DNA of 64,000 nt from VRUE01 sp963702035 (GTDB taxonomy: Bacteria > Actinomycetota > Thermoleophilia > Solirubrobacterales > 70-9). This document shows, one piece after another, positions 24,777 through 33,121 of the stretch. A program made the translations under genes and the position numbers. Below the pieces are notes generated by a model. That model was not told the DNA's origin. It saw only the letters and a list, made by a program, of their open reading frames with translations, and did not search any database. Position 1 is the first letter of the stretch. The number at the start of each line of letters is the position of its first letter. The stretch covers positions 930,001 through 994,000 of the forward strand of contig OY969700.1 in the NCBI GenBank assembly GCA_963702035.1, read 5' to 3'.

Positions 24777-27686
24777 CTATTTGTTCTTCTTGGCGCCCCT
24801 GTGCTTCTTGCCGCAGGAGAGCAGCAGCCGCGGCCGCGTGTTCCGCTTCTTGCCGTTCTGGCCCTTGAGCCGCACGAACACCCGCTTGCCGCGTACCTGC
24901 TTGCGCTTGTGCGCCTTGCTCGCCCGCGCGCCTTTGCCCCCGTGTCGCTTCTTGCGCGGGCACTGGTTCCGCGAGTTGACCAGCAGGCCCCGTTTGCCCC
25001 CCCGCAGGGTGAGGACGAACTTGGTCACCGGCACATCGGGGACGATGTCGAAGGTGTTGCGGATGCGGCCGTGGGAGCTGTCGGTGCGGCTGTCGAGCTC
25101 GACTTCGACCTGGCCGCGGAGGTCGGCGACGAGGTCGGGTAGGACGTTGTCGGAGGAGCGCAGGTAGACAGGCCCCTTGAGCGGATCGTCGAGCAGCGGC
25201 GAGGTCGCGACGGCGCTGCCGTAGATCGAGTTCTTCGGACAGTCGTCGGCGGCGAACTGCACGCGCGTGCAGACCTTCGAGAGGTTGCCCTGGTCGAGAA
25301 TCAGCGAGCGCGGCAGGATCGTCTGGGCGCGGGCGATGTTCGCGTCTCCCGGCCGCGCGGTCAGAACGGCGCGCAGCCGCGGGTTCTTGGCGCGCCGCAT
25401 GCCGCCGGTCAGGCGCAGCGAGAGCTTCGGCCGGAAGCCGAGCCTGTCGCAGCCGCTCGCTTCGAAGGGCGCGGAGATGGGCGCCCGGGTGAAGGCGGCG
25501 GGATCGCCCGGGTCGGCGCCGCCGCCGAGCAGCGCCCCGCCGAAGCTCAGCTTGGAGCAGTTCGTCGGGTTGAGCGTGAAGTTGTCGCGGTCGAGCTTGA
25601 CCGAGACCGAGCGGACGTCGAGCAGGGAGCCGCCGTAGACGTGCGGGATCGGGTCGGAGACGGCGTGCACCCGCGCGGTGCGCGGCTCGAGCGAGAGCGC
25701 CACCCGCACCACGACCGTGCCGAGATCGAACGGCCCGGCCGTGGCGGGGGTGACGACTGCCAGGGAGAGGGGCGCGCCTTTGTAGCGCCCCGAGAGGAAG
25801 ACCTTGCCGCTGACGTGGAGCGGCGAGGGGCCGCTGCCGGCGACGATGTCGGCGTGGCCGATCAGGCTCGAGCCGGGGCAGCTCGGGTCGGCGGCCTCGG
25901 CCGTGCCGCTGTTGGCGGCGGCCGCGGCCAGCACGCTTCCGGGGCAGTACTTGACCCCGGCCAGCTTCGCGACCAGGCCCGGCGGCAGGGTCACGTCGAC
26001 CCCTTTCAGCTCCTGGTTGCCGTCGCTGCGGGCGATGTTCATGTGCAGCGGGCTGAACTCGCCCGCCGCCGGCTTGTTCGTGTCCGCGGCGAAGCTCGGA
26101 GCGAAGGGGCGGTCGGCGAGGGTCTTGGCGCATTTGCCGCCGCCCGGAGCGGTGCTGAGCGAGAACTCGCCGGAGGGGGTCGCCGCGGCGTTCCCCGTCC
26201 ATGGGGTCATCACGGCCGTGGTCTTGTTCGGCCCACACGCGCCGGGGCTGGTCAGCACCGCGTGCGGCCCGTCGTCGAAGTCGAGCTTGAAGGAGCTGAA
26301 GGGGACCTGCGGCAGACCGCCCAGTTCCTTGTCGTCGAAGCTGGTCGTCAGCTGCCCGGTGGTCGGGTCGGCGCTGACGTTGCCGACGAGGCGCGCCGAG
26401 ATCCCGTACCGCGACGACTCGACGTCGACGAAGATCCGGTACTCGAGGCCAGAGGTCGGGTCGCGGCTTTCCTGCTTGCCGACATAGACCGTGCCGGTCA
26501 GCGAGCCATTGGGAAGCGGCGGCGTCTCGATCGAGGCAACGCCGACCTTCGAGGCCGGTGGACAGGCGACCGGTCGCGTCGACCCCTTGCCGAACTCCGT
26601 GTCGGTGCAGGTCTGCAGCCCCCCGGTCGCCGCCGAGGGGTTGATGCCCATGCCGAGCGGCAGCGTGACCTTGGCCTGCTTGGTCTGCGAGCTTTCGCGC
26701 GAACCGCCGCCGAGGATGTGGGGGATCGTGACATCGGCGCTAAGACCGGCCGGCGAGTCGGTCTGCGCAGTGCCCGGATCAACGCCGAGCGCCGGTTCAT
26801 AGGGCACACCGGGGCAATCAATCGGCAGCTTCCCTTCGGGCAGCGGCGACTCGAATGGCGGCTGGGCGCTCTGCGGAAAGACGTAGCCCGGCTGCGCCTC
26901 TTCGGCGATCGAGCCGGCGAGAAGGTAGGTCGAGTAGACGTGTTCGTGGGGCGGGCGTTCGGGATCGAAACAGGTGCTCGGGGTGGTGATGAAGGTGCCG
27001 TCGCCGGCGCGGCCGTTGAAGACGAGGCGATTTTTCAGGATCAGGCCTTCGACGAGGGGGACGGCGGGAACGTCGATCGTGAAGCCCTCGTGGTAGTTGC
27101 CGTCCCAGGCGACGTCGGCGCGCAGGTAGATGTTGTTGCCGGCGAGGTTGAAGCCGAACCTCGCCGGCTCGCCAAAGGGGGGATCGATGTTGTAGACGGT
27201 CGCGGTGAGCGGCACGGGCGACGGCACGCCCAGGACCGAACCCGTCACCTGGCTTTCCCCCACGGCCGCCCCGGGACAGAGGATCGTCGGATTGCTTTCG
27301 AAATCGGCTTGGCTGCACTGCGGGGTCGCCTGCGGGTTGACGCTCAACCCGGCAGGAAGATCCACCCGCACCGTCTTGAGCGCCCCGACCGGTTCTTCAG
27401 GCCCGACCAGGCCTGGTTTGTTCTTGACGATGAACTGAGTGAAGCCGACCTGCGGATGCCCGGCGGCTTCTTCGAAGAACTGGTCAGGCGTGGCGACCGA
27501 GCATTTGGTCGGGGCGTCGATCTTGCACGTCCCGGCCTGCCAGCCACTGTCCACAGTCGGATTCTCGGGGTCGGACGGGGCGATTATCCCGGCGGTGTCG
27601 CCGCGGGCCGCCGCCGGCAGGCACGTCATGCCCAGAGCCAAAAGCACAGCTGCAAAGCTGCTCCGCGTCCTTGCTCCCCCGCTCAT
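24777..27686 (-). CDS. Very large secreted/surface protein with Lys/Arg-rich C-terminus
   Basis: 969 residues from ATG 27686, which has GGAAGGGG about 7 nt upstream; a second ATG at 27713 lacks one. The signal peptide is FAAVLLALGMTCLPAAARG. The mature protein shows repeated beta-sandwich-like blocks with the recurring phrases LPAGLSVNP, LPLGMGINPSA and LPPGLVAKL, each followed by CP or TC motifs, suggesting three or more homologous modules with disulfides. The last 75 residues are strongly basic (KKRHGGKGARASKAHKRKQV). I know of similar multi-copy proteins in Solirubrobacterales, but no function. It probably binds the cell surface or an anionic polymer. Confidence 0.75.
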   Translation of the reverse strand: MSGGARTRSSFAAVLLALGMTCLPAAARGDTAGIIAPSDPENPTVDSGWQAGTCKIDAPTKCSVATPDQFFEEAAGHPQVGFTQFIVKNKPGLVGPEEPVGALKTVRVDLPAGLSVNPQATPQCSQADFESNPTILCPGAAVGESQVTGSVLGVPSPVPLTATVYNIDPPFGEPARFGFNLAGNNIYLRADVAWDGNYHEGFTIDVPAVPLVEGLILKNRLVFNGRAGDGTFITTPSTCFDPERPPHEHVYSTYLLAGSIAEEAQPGYVFPQSAQPPFESPLPEGKLPIDCPGVPYEPALGVDPGTAQTDSPAGLSADVTIPHILGGGSRESSQTKQAKVTLPLGMGINPSAATGGLQTCTDTEFGKGSTRPVACPPASKVGVASIETPPLPNGSLTGTVYVGKQESRDPTSGLEYRIFVDVESSRYGISARLVGNVSADPTTGQLTTSFDDKELGGLPQVPFSSFKLDFDDGPHAVLTSPGACGPNKTTAVMTPWTGNAAATPSGEFSLSTAPGGGKCAKTLADRPFAPSFAADTNKPAAGEFSPLHMNIARSDGNQELKGVDVTLPPGLVAKLAGVKYCPGSVLAAAAANSGTAEAADPSCPGSSLIGHADIVAGSGPSPLHVSGKVFLSGRYKGAPLSLAVVTPATAGPFDLGTVVVRVALSLEPRTARVHAVSDPIPHVYGGSLLDVRSVSVKLDRDNFTLNPTNCSKLSFGGALLGGGADPGDPAAFTRAPISAPFEASGCDRLGFRPKLSLRLTGGMRRAKNPRLRAVLTARPGDANIARAQTILPRSLILDQGNLSKVCTRVQFAADDCPKNSIYGSAVATSPLLDDPLKGPVYLRSSDNVLPDLVADLRGQVEVELDSRTDSSHGRIRNTFDIVPDVPVTKFVLTLRGGKRGLLVNSRNQCPRKKRHGGKGARASKAHKRKQVRGKRVFVRLKGQNGKKRNTRPRLLLSCGKKHRGAKKNK

Positions 27687-27789
27687 CCGATTCCCCTTCC
27701 GCTGAGTAACCATGAAGCTAGATTACCCGATTTTGATGATGTGAGCTATTATTTTTAGGTATTCCCCAGTCAACGAAAGTGAGGTAGTT

Positions 27790-28089
27790 GTGAATTGGGA
27801 ACGCCTAGCTCGTGCCAATACCCACCCACTCCGCGTGTCAATCCTCGAAGTGCTGAGCATCGATAGGGGCCGCACGCTGTCGCCGAAGGACCTCAGCCTG
27901 GAGCTGCAGGCACCGCTGAGCACCGTCAACTACCACGTCACCGAGCTGCGCCACTCCAACCTGGTCAAGGTCGTCGACGAACGCCAGGTCCGCGGCGCGA
28001 TCGAGCACTTCTACCGCGTGGTCGAACCAAGCGAAAACGGATCGCGGCGGAAAAAGAGCCGCAAAGCCGCGAGCAAGGCACGCGCCTGA
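27790..28089 (+). CDS. Small winged-HTH (ArsR-like) regulator
   Basis: 99 residues from GTG 27790, with GAGG 7 nt upstream. It reads as one winged helix-turn-helix: HPLRVSILEVLSI, then LSPKDLSLELQAPLSTVNYHV as the helix-turn-helix, then a wing (NLVKVVDERQVRG) and FYRVVE. The C-terminus is a basic tail (RRKKSRKAASKARA). No metal-binding cysteines are present. It is divergent from the 969-residue secreted protein, with a 103-bp A+T-rich shared region, so it is a candidate regulator of that gene. Confidence 0.8.
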   Translation: MNWERLARANTHPLRVSILEVLSIDRGRTLSPKDLSLELQAPLSTVNYHVTELRHSNLVKVVDERQVRGAIEHFYRVVEPSENGSRRKKSRKAASKARA

Positions 28090-28249
28090 AGGAGAATCCC
28101 AACCCACAAGATGGGAAAAGCGGGGTGGTCTCCGGCCCTCCTCCCGCATGCCCTTGCATCAAGACTTCGCTGGGGAACCTTTTGGCGCCGTCCACACCGC
28201 GTCCCTATAGACAATTCATTGCGGCCGATCCGCCTGTCAATCTTCGGTG

Positions 28250-28825
28250 ATGCCACTGGATGAGACGACCATCGCAGAGCAGACAGCAGCCGTCCCAGCC
28301 GCTGCTATCCAGGCTCGCATCTTCATCATTCAGGGTCGCCAAGTCATGCTCGATCAGGATCTTGCAGGGCTGTACGGCGTTGAAACCAAAGGTCTGACCC
28401 GAGCGGTGCGACGCAACGAAGACCGCTTCCCGCCCGACTTCATGTTCCGACTTACGGCAGAAGAGTTCACGGACTTGAGGAGCCAATCTGGCACCTCAAC
28501 TGACGGACATGGAGGCCGTCGCTACCGGCCATATGTCTTCACGGAGCAGGGCGTTGCGATGCTCTCAAGTGTCCTGCGCAGCAAACAAGCAGTTGCAGTC
28601 AACATCGAGATCATGCGTGCGTTTGTCGAGATCCGCCGGGCGGCAGCTGGCTACAGAGAGCTCGAGAAAAGGATCAGCGACCTCGAGAAGAGTGCCGCAG
28701 GCAAGTTCGGTGAACATGAGAAGCATCTCGATGCCCTCTTCAAGGCCCTGAAGAAACTTGCAACCCCTCCCCCGCCGAAACCAAAGCATCCGATTGGGTT
28801 CAGCCCGCCTCAGACCAAAAAGTAG
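28250..28825 (+). CDS. ORF6N-domain protein (phage antirepressor-like)
   Basis: 191 residues. Residues about 20-110 form the ORF6N domain: IFIIQGRQVMLDQDLAGLYGVETKGL, quoted as the blocks GRQVMLDQDLA and LYGVETK, then RNEDRFPPDFMFRL and YRPYVFTEQGVAMLS. A predicted coiled coil (YRELEKRISDLEKSAAG) and a Pro/Lys-rich tail follow. Such proteins occur in phages and mobile islands as DNA-binding regulators. Base composition is visibly less GC-rich than the neighbours, and the gene ends 10 bp from the 3' end of tRNA-Gly, so horizontal acquisition is likely. Confidence 0.88.
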   Translation: MPLDETTIAEQTAAVPAAAIQARIFIIQGRQVMLDQDLAGLYGVETKGLTRAVRRNEDRFPPDFMFRLTAEEFTDLRSQSGTSTDGHGGRRYRPYVFTEQGVAMLSSVLRSKQAVAVNIEIMRAFVEIRRAAAGYRELEKRISDLEKSAAGKFGEHEKHLDALFKALKKLATPPPPKPKHPIGFSPPQTKK

Positions 28826-28835
28826 CGACCGAAAA

Positions 28836-28908
28836 AGCGGCGGACGGGGTTCGAACCCGCGACCTCGAGCTTGGGAAGCTCGCGCTCTACCAACTGAGCT
28901 ACCGCCGC
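28836..28908 (-). tRNA. tRNA-Gly(CCC)
   Basis: A 73-nt tRNA on the minus strand. The acceptor GCGGCGG pairs with CCGCCGC. The D-arm is AGCTCAGTTGGTAGAGC, the anticodon stem-loop is CGAGC-TTCCCAA-GCTCG with anticodon CCC, and the T-arm is GCGGGTTCGAACCCCGT. CCA is not encoded; a TTTTT run follows the 3' end and may terminate transcription. Confidence 0.96.
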
Positions 28909-28966
28909 ATCAGCGCTGATTCTACGGCCAGGCCGTACCCTGGCGACGGCTAGTGTTCCCTCCCCC

Positions 28967-29491
28967 GTGAGCACTCGCGCCTTCCTCGCCTTCCTTGCCG
29001 TCTGTGCCGTGATCGGCCTGCTCACGTTCGGGCTGCTGAGCAAGGGCGAGGCGAAGATCGCCGTCGGCGAACCGGTGCCCGATAAAGAGCTGCCGGTGCT
29101 CGGCGACGAAACCAAGCAGGGCTCGATCGCCGACTACCGCGGTCGCTGGGTGCTGGTCAACCTCTGGGCCTCGTGGTGCATCCCCTGCCGGCAGGAGGCC
29201 CCCGTGCTCGACCGCTTCGTCCGCGAATACCGCAAGCGCGGTGTCAGCGTGCTCGGCATCAACGTCCAGGACAACAGCGACGACGCGCTCGCCTTCGTCC
29301 ACGACTACGACATTCGCTACCGGCAGCTGCGCTCGGTCGGCGACGAGCGCAGCGCCGCCTTCGGCTCGACCGGGGTGCCCGAGAACTTCCTCGTCGACCC
29401 GCACGGCCGCCTGGCGCTGATCTGGCGTGGGCCGGTCGACCAGAGGTTCCTCGAAAAGCAGGTCGTGCCGATCGTCGAGGGCCACCCGTGA
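28967..29491 (+). CDS. ccmG: Membrane-anchored thioredoxin-like protein (CcmG/ResA/TlpA)
   Basis: 174 residues from GTG 28967. An N-terminal signal anchor (FLAFLAVCAVIGLLTFGLL) precedes a thioredoxin fold with WASWCIPCRQEAPVL, the WCxxC active site, and the cis-Pro region STGVPENFLVDPHGR. The ResA/CcmG-type insert GINVQDNSDDALAFVHDY is present. It reduces apocytochrome c thiols before haem attachment. It overlaps the next gene, ccmH, by 4 bp (GTGA). The other ccm genes (ccmE, ccmF) are 5 kb away on the opposite strand. Confidence 0.92.
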   Translation: MSTRAFLAFLAVCAVIGLLTFGLLSKGEAKIAVGEPVPDKELPVLGDETKQGSIADYRGRWVLVNLWASWCIPCRQEAPVLDRFVREYRKRGVSVLGINVQDNSDDALAFVHDYDIRYRQLRSVGDERSAAFGSTGVPENFLVDPHGRLALIWRGPVDQRFLEKQVVPIVEGHP

Positions 29492-29988
29492 GCCGGCGGG
29501 GCGCCTTTCTATTGCTATGCGTGAGAAACGCGCCCCGTGCACTGCTGGTGCTGGTGCTCGCCCTGGCGATCCCATTCCCTGCCCTGGCCGCGACGCCACA
29601 GACCAGCGTCAACGACGTCGAAGGCGAAGTGATGTGCCCGATCTGCGGCACCCTGCTGGAGCTGGCCGAATCGCCGCAGGCCCAGCGCGAGCGCGTCCTC
29701 GTCAAGCGCCTGATCGCCGAAGGCAAGAGCAAGGCCGAGGTCAAGGACGCGCTGGTCGCCCAGTACGGCCCGGCGGTGCTCGCCCTGCCCGAGGGCTCGG
29801 GCTTCGACCTCTCCGCCTACCTGGTGCCGGTGATCGCCTTCATCGTCGCCGTGCTGGCGCTGGCCCTCGGAGTGCTGCGCTGGCGGCGGGCCGCAAAGCC
29901 GCCGGGGCCGGGCGGCACGACGGCGAACGGCCCGCAAGGCGAGGACGCCGAGCGGCTCGAGACCGACCTGGCCCGTTACGACCTGTAG
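29488..29988 (+). CDS. ccmH: Cytochrome c maturation protein CcmH
   Basis: 166 residues from GTG 29488, overlapping the ccmG TGA. A signal peptide (LLVLVLALAIPFPALAA) precedes the CcmH domain: EVMCPICGTLLELAESPQA carries the redox CxxC, and KRLIAEGKSKAEVKDALVAQYGP is the three-helix bundle (quoted here as GKSKAEVKDALVAQYG). A C-terminal transmembrane helix (LVPVIAFIVAVLALALGVL) follows. CcmH reduces apocytochrome and works with CcmF and CcmG. The later GTG at 29521 is an alternative start. Confidence 0.92.
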   Translation: MSRRGAFLLLCVRNAPRALLVLVLALAIPFPALAATPQTSVNDVEGEVMCPICGTLLELAESPQAQRERVLVKRLIAEGKSKAEVKDALVAQYGPAVLALPEGSGFDLSAYLVPVIAFIVAVLALALGVLRWRRAAKPPGPGGTTANGPQGEDAERLETDLARYDL

Positions 29989-30011
29989 CGGGAGGTATTC
30001 GTGGGGCCGGT

Positions 30012-30626
30012 TCAGCCTTGGATGACCAGGCCGGTCACGGTGATCGGCAGATCGCGAGGCTCCGACGGCTCGAGGCAGGCGACCGTCGCGTCCGCCAGGC
30101 CGAGCAGGGTGGCGAGCGAGAGCTCGTCCCTGAGCGGCGGGCCGGCGATCACGACGAGCTCGTAGGCGGCGCGCAGGCCATCCACAGCGGCGGTCATGGC
30201 CGGGGAGGCGAGTAGCCGCGGGCCATCGGCTGACGGTCGCCCGGCGACGATGCAGACGAGCGGCTCGGTCGCCTGCGCCGAGCCGGGGCCGGCGAGGATG
30301 AGCGGCTTGAGGATCCCCCCCACCTCGGCCGCGCCGCGCAGGTGCTCGTGCAGCCCCGGGGCGACGGCCAGCCCGAGCGCCTCGGCCAGCCCCGGCTCGA
30401 CCAGGTCGCACTCGAGCAGCGCCGTGCGTGTCCCAGCGGCCGCCGCGGCGGCCGCGAGTCCGGCTGCGACCTCGCGCCGGCCGGTGCCGGTGCCGGTCAT
30501 CAGCACGACGCGGGCAACGCCCAGCTCCCGCCGCAGGTCGCCGTACACCGCGAGGTCGGCGCGGCGCAGCGTCCCTGCTCGCAGCTCCGACGAGGACCGG
30601 GCGGGGATCTCCGCCAGGACCCTCAC
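30012..30626 (-). CDS. P-loop-like protein with degenerate Walker A (BY-kinase/ParA fold?)
   Basis: 204 residues. VVLMTGTGTGRREVAAGLAAA occupies the Walker A position but lacks the Lys-Ser/Thr of GxxGxGKS/T. LLECDLVEPGLAEALGL resembles the Walker A' of bacterial tyrosine kinases (CapB/CpsD), and YELVVIAGPPL the Walker B. No Tyr-rich tail is present, so neither ATPase nor kinase activity is assured. The gene overlaps the argS stop by 4 bp (ATGA), so it is translated with argS. The function is unknown; a polysaccharide-export or partition-like scaffold is possible. Confidence 0.6.
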   Translation of the reverse strand: MRVLAEIPARSSSELRAGTLRRADLAVYGDLRRELGVARVVLMTGTGTGRREVAAGLAAAAAAAGTRTALLECDLVEPGLAEALGLAVAPGLHEHLRGAAEVGGILKPLILAGPGSAQATEPLVCIVAGRPSADGPRLLASPAMTAAVDGLRAAYELVVIAGPPLRDELSLATLLGLADATVACLEPSEPRDLPITVTGLVIQG

Positions 30627-32266
30627 ATCTGCTCGGGGGCGGAGATGCCGAGCAGGCCGAGCGAGGCGGCGATCGTCCGCTGGGTGAGCCGGCAGAGGCC
30701 GAGGCGCGAACGCTCGACCCCCTCCCCCTCGGCGCCGACGACCTGGCAGTCGCGATAGAAGGCGTGGAAGTCGGCGGCGACGGCCGTCGAGTAGGCACAG
30801 ATGCGGTGCGGCGCCCGCCGCGCCGCCGCCTCGCGCACCTCGTCGGGAAATTCGAGCAGGCGCTTGACCAGGTCGCGCTCCGCCGGGACCAGCGGCGTGC
30901 CCGGAGTCGGCGCCCCCGCCTCGCCCGCCTCGCCCGCCTCGCCGCCCGCTTTGCGCAGGATGCTGGCGATCCGCGCATGGGCGTACTGGACGTAGTAGAC
31001 CGGGTTCTCGCTGGACTCCCGCCGGGCCAGCTCGAGGTCGAGGTCGACGGTGGTGTCGTGGCTGCGCCAGAGCATGAACCAGCGCGCCGCGTCGACGCCG
31101 ATGTCGTCGATCAGCTCGTCGAGCGAGACGAAGTCGCCGCTGCGCTTCGACATCTGCGCCCGCTCGCCCGATTCGACGATGTGGACCAGGCGCATGATCA
31201 GCGCCTCAAGTACCTCCGGGTCGGCGCCGAGCGCGGCGATGGCCGCGCGCAATCGCGGCGCGTAGCCGTGATGGTCGGCGCCGAGCACGTTGATCAGGTG
31301 CTCGAAGCCACGCTTCAGCTTGTCGCGGTGGTAGGCGACGTCGGCGGCGAGGTAGGTCGGCTCGCCGCCGGCCCTGATCAGGACGCGGTCCTTGTCGTCG
31401 CCGAAGTCGGTGCTGCGCAGCCACAGGGCGCCGTCGGTCTTGTAGGTGTGGCCGCGCTGCTCCAAGCGCTCGAGTGCGGCCTCGACCTCGCCCTTCGCGT
31501 ACAGGTCGCGCTCGGAGAACCAGCTGTCGAAGCCGACTCCGAAGCGGTCGAGGGTGGCGCGCACGCCGTCCAGGATCAGCTCGATGCCGCGGCGACCGAC
31601 GGCCTCGGTATCGGTCGGATCGACTCCCTCTTTCTTCATCTGCTCGGCGAGATCGGCGACATAGGCGCCTTCGTAGCCGTCCTCGGGCCCCTCGGCGCCG
31701 GTCATCGCCGCGGCGATCGAGGCGGCGAAGCGCTGCACCTGTCCGCCGGCGTCGTTGACGTAGTACTCGCTCTCGACCTCGTGCCCGACCGCGCGCAGCA
31801 GGCGGACGACCGCGTCGCCGTAGGCGGCATGACGGCCGCCGCCGACGTGGAGCGGACCGGTCGGATTGGCGGAGACGTACTCGACCAGGATCCGTTGCGG
31901 GGCGGAGACCGGGGCCGGGCCGAGGTCCCGTTCGGTCGCGGCGAGCCGCGCCATCGCCTGCCGGTACCACTCGTCGGCGAGAAAGAGGTTGACGAAGCCG
32001 GGCCCGGCCACCTCGACCCGGTCGAGATGGTGCGCGGCGCCCAGCTCGCGTTCGAGCTCGGCGCCGAGCCGTGTCGCCACGTCGCGCGGCGCTTCGCCCA
32101 GCGGCGCCGCCAGGAGCATCGCGGCGTTGGAGCTGTAGTCGCCCAGCTCGGGCTTCGGCGGGCGATCGAGGGTCGGCTCCGGGCCGGTCGGCTCGCCGTC
32201 GCGCAGGGTCAGCGCCGCCCGCTGGACGGCGGCGCGCAGCTCGGCTATCGAGTCGGTTGCACTCAC
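30623..32266 (-). CDS. argS: Arginyl-tRNA synthetase
   Basis: 547 residues from GTG 32266; a TACGAT -10 box ends 6 nt upstream, suggesting leaderless translation. Class I motifs are VSANPTGPLHVGGGR (HIGH equivalent) and RAQMSKRSGDFVSL (KMSKS equivalent). The N-terminal tRNA-binding domain (LGDYSSNAAMLLA) and the C-terminal DALR anticodon-binding domain are both present. An inserted low-complexity GGEAGEAGEAGAP stretch, encoded by three tandem 9-bp repeats, sits before the DALR domain. It charges tRNA-Arg. Confidence 0.97.
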   Translation of the reverse strand: MSATDSIAELRAAVQRAALTLRDGEPTGPEPTLDRPPKPELGDYSSNAAMLLAAPLGEAPRDVATRLGAELERELGAAHHLDRVEVAGPGFVNLFLADEWYRQAMARLAATERDLGPAPVSAPQRILVEYVSANPTGPLHVGGGRHAAYGDAVVRLLRAVGHEVESEYYVNDAGGQVQRFAASIAAAMTGAEGPEDGYEGAYVADLAEQMKKEGVDPTDTEAVGRRGIELILDGVRATLDRFGVGFDSWFSERDLYAKGEVEAALERLEQRGHTYKTDGALWLRSTDFGDDKDRVLIRAGGEPTYLAADVAYHRDKLKRGFEHLINVLGADHHGYAPRLRAAIAALGADPEVLEALIMRLVHIVESGERAQMSKRSGDFVSLDELIDDIGVDAARWFMLWRSHDTTVDLDLELARRESSENPVYYVQYAHARIASILRKAGGEAGEAGEAGAPTPGTPLVPAERDLVKRLLEFPDEVREAAARRAPHRICAYSTAVAADFHAFYRDCQVVGAEGEGVERSRLGLCRLTQRTIAASLGLLGISAPEQM

Positions 32267-32299
32267 GGCCCCATCGTATGGACCGGAACCTTGCCCGGG

Positions 32300-32305
32300 T
32301 ACGCT
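32300..32305 (+). promoter_or_regulatory. -10 box TACGCT of leaderless metallophosphoesterase gene
   Basis: TACGCT ends 7 nt before ATG 32313. The divergent argS has TACGAT (minus strand, 32273-32278) 6 nt before its GTG, so two leaderless promoters stand back to back within 40 bp. Confidence 0.5.
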
Positions 32306-32312
32306 GGCCGCC

Positions 32313-33056
32313 ATGCGCGTAGCCGTAATCAGCGACATCCACGCCAATCTGCCCGCGCTCGAGGCCGTCCTCGGGGCGATCGACCGCGCCGGAATCGAGG
32401 AGATCTGGTGCCTCGGCGACGTGCTCGGCTACGGCGCCGAGCCCGACGAGTGCGCCGACCTGGTGCGCGAACGTTGCGCCATCTGCCTGGTCGGCAACCA
32501 CGACCTCGCGGTGTTCGGCAGCATCGACATCGCCGCCTTTTCCGAGGCTGCCGCCGAGGCGGTCGCCTGGACGCGGGAGAACGTCTCCGAGCGCAGCCTG
32601 GCGTCGTTGCGCGAGCTCGAGCCGGCGGGAGAGCGAGAGGGGATCGGCCTCTTCCACGCCTCTCCGCGCGACCCGATATGGGAGTACGTGCTCTCGGCCG
32701 AGCAGGCGGATGCCTGCCTCGACGTGCAGCAGACCCGGATCGCCCTGATCGGCCATTCGCACGTCGCGCTCTACTTCGCTCGCCCCACGGTGGAAGAGGA
32801 GGGCGAGGAAATCCGCGGCTCCCAGGCGAGCGACGACACGCTGCTCGACCTCAGCGCGGGCCAGTGGTTGATCAATCCCGGCAGCGTCGGCCAGCCACGC
32901 GACGGCGATCCGCGCGCCGCCTGGCTCGAGCTCGACACGAGTGAGCAGGCGGCCCGGTTCCACCGCACCCGCTACGACATCGATCGGGCTGCCGCTTCGA
33001 TCGTCGCCGCCGGGCTTCCGCGCCGCCTGGCGGACCGCCTCCAGGTCGGCTCATGA
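32313..33056 (+). CDS. Metallophosphoesterase (YfcE/Mpe-like)
   Basis: 247 residues. Calcineurin-like motifs are in order: SDIHAN (D-x-H), LGDVLGYG (G-D), VGNHD (G-N-H-D/E), GLFHASP and GHSHVALY (G-H-x-H). These residues bind a di-metal centre that hydrolyses phosphodiesters or phosphomonoesters; the substrate is unknown. The start is supported by the -10 box 7 nt upstream. It is divergent from argS. Confidence 0.9.
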   Translation: MRVAVISDIHANLPALEAVLGAIDRAGIEEIWCLGDVLGYGAEPDECADLVRERCAICLVGNHDLAVFGSIDIAAFSEAAAEAVAWTRENVSERSLASLRELEPAGEREGIGLFHASPRDPIWEYVLSAEQADACLDVQQTRIALIGHSHVALYFARPTVEEEGEEIRGSQASDDTLLDLSAGQWLINPGSVGQPRDGDPRAAWLELDTSEQAARFHRTRYDIDRAAASIVAAGLPRRLADRLQVGS

Positions 33057-33108
33057 GGGCCAGAGTCATGCTCAGATGCAGGGATATTCTGCGCTTAAGG
33101 CGGTTGTC

Positions 33109-33114
33109 TAGACT
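33109..33114 (+). promoter_or_regulatory. -10 box TAGACT of the lipoprotein-kinase operon
   Basis: TAGACT ends 7 nt before ATG 33122, identical in sequence and spacing to the secG box at 18620. Confidence 0.5.
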
Positions 33115-33121
33115 CGCCCGA

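Noticed and set aside
25641..27758. Long plus-strand reading frame of about 705 codons opposite the large secreted protein
   Set aside because: It is a shadow caused by strong third-position GC bias; it has no recognisable domains and an Arg/Gly/Val-rich composition.
27714..27789. A riboswitch in the A+T-rich gap before the HTH gene
   Set aside because: No conserved riboswitch core or long paired stem could be recognised; it is simply a divergent promoter region.
30918..30944. Possible CRISPR-like or tandem repeat array
   Set aside because: Only three contiguous 9-bp units without spacers, inside the argS coding frame.
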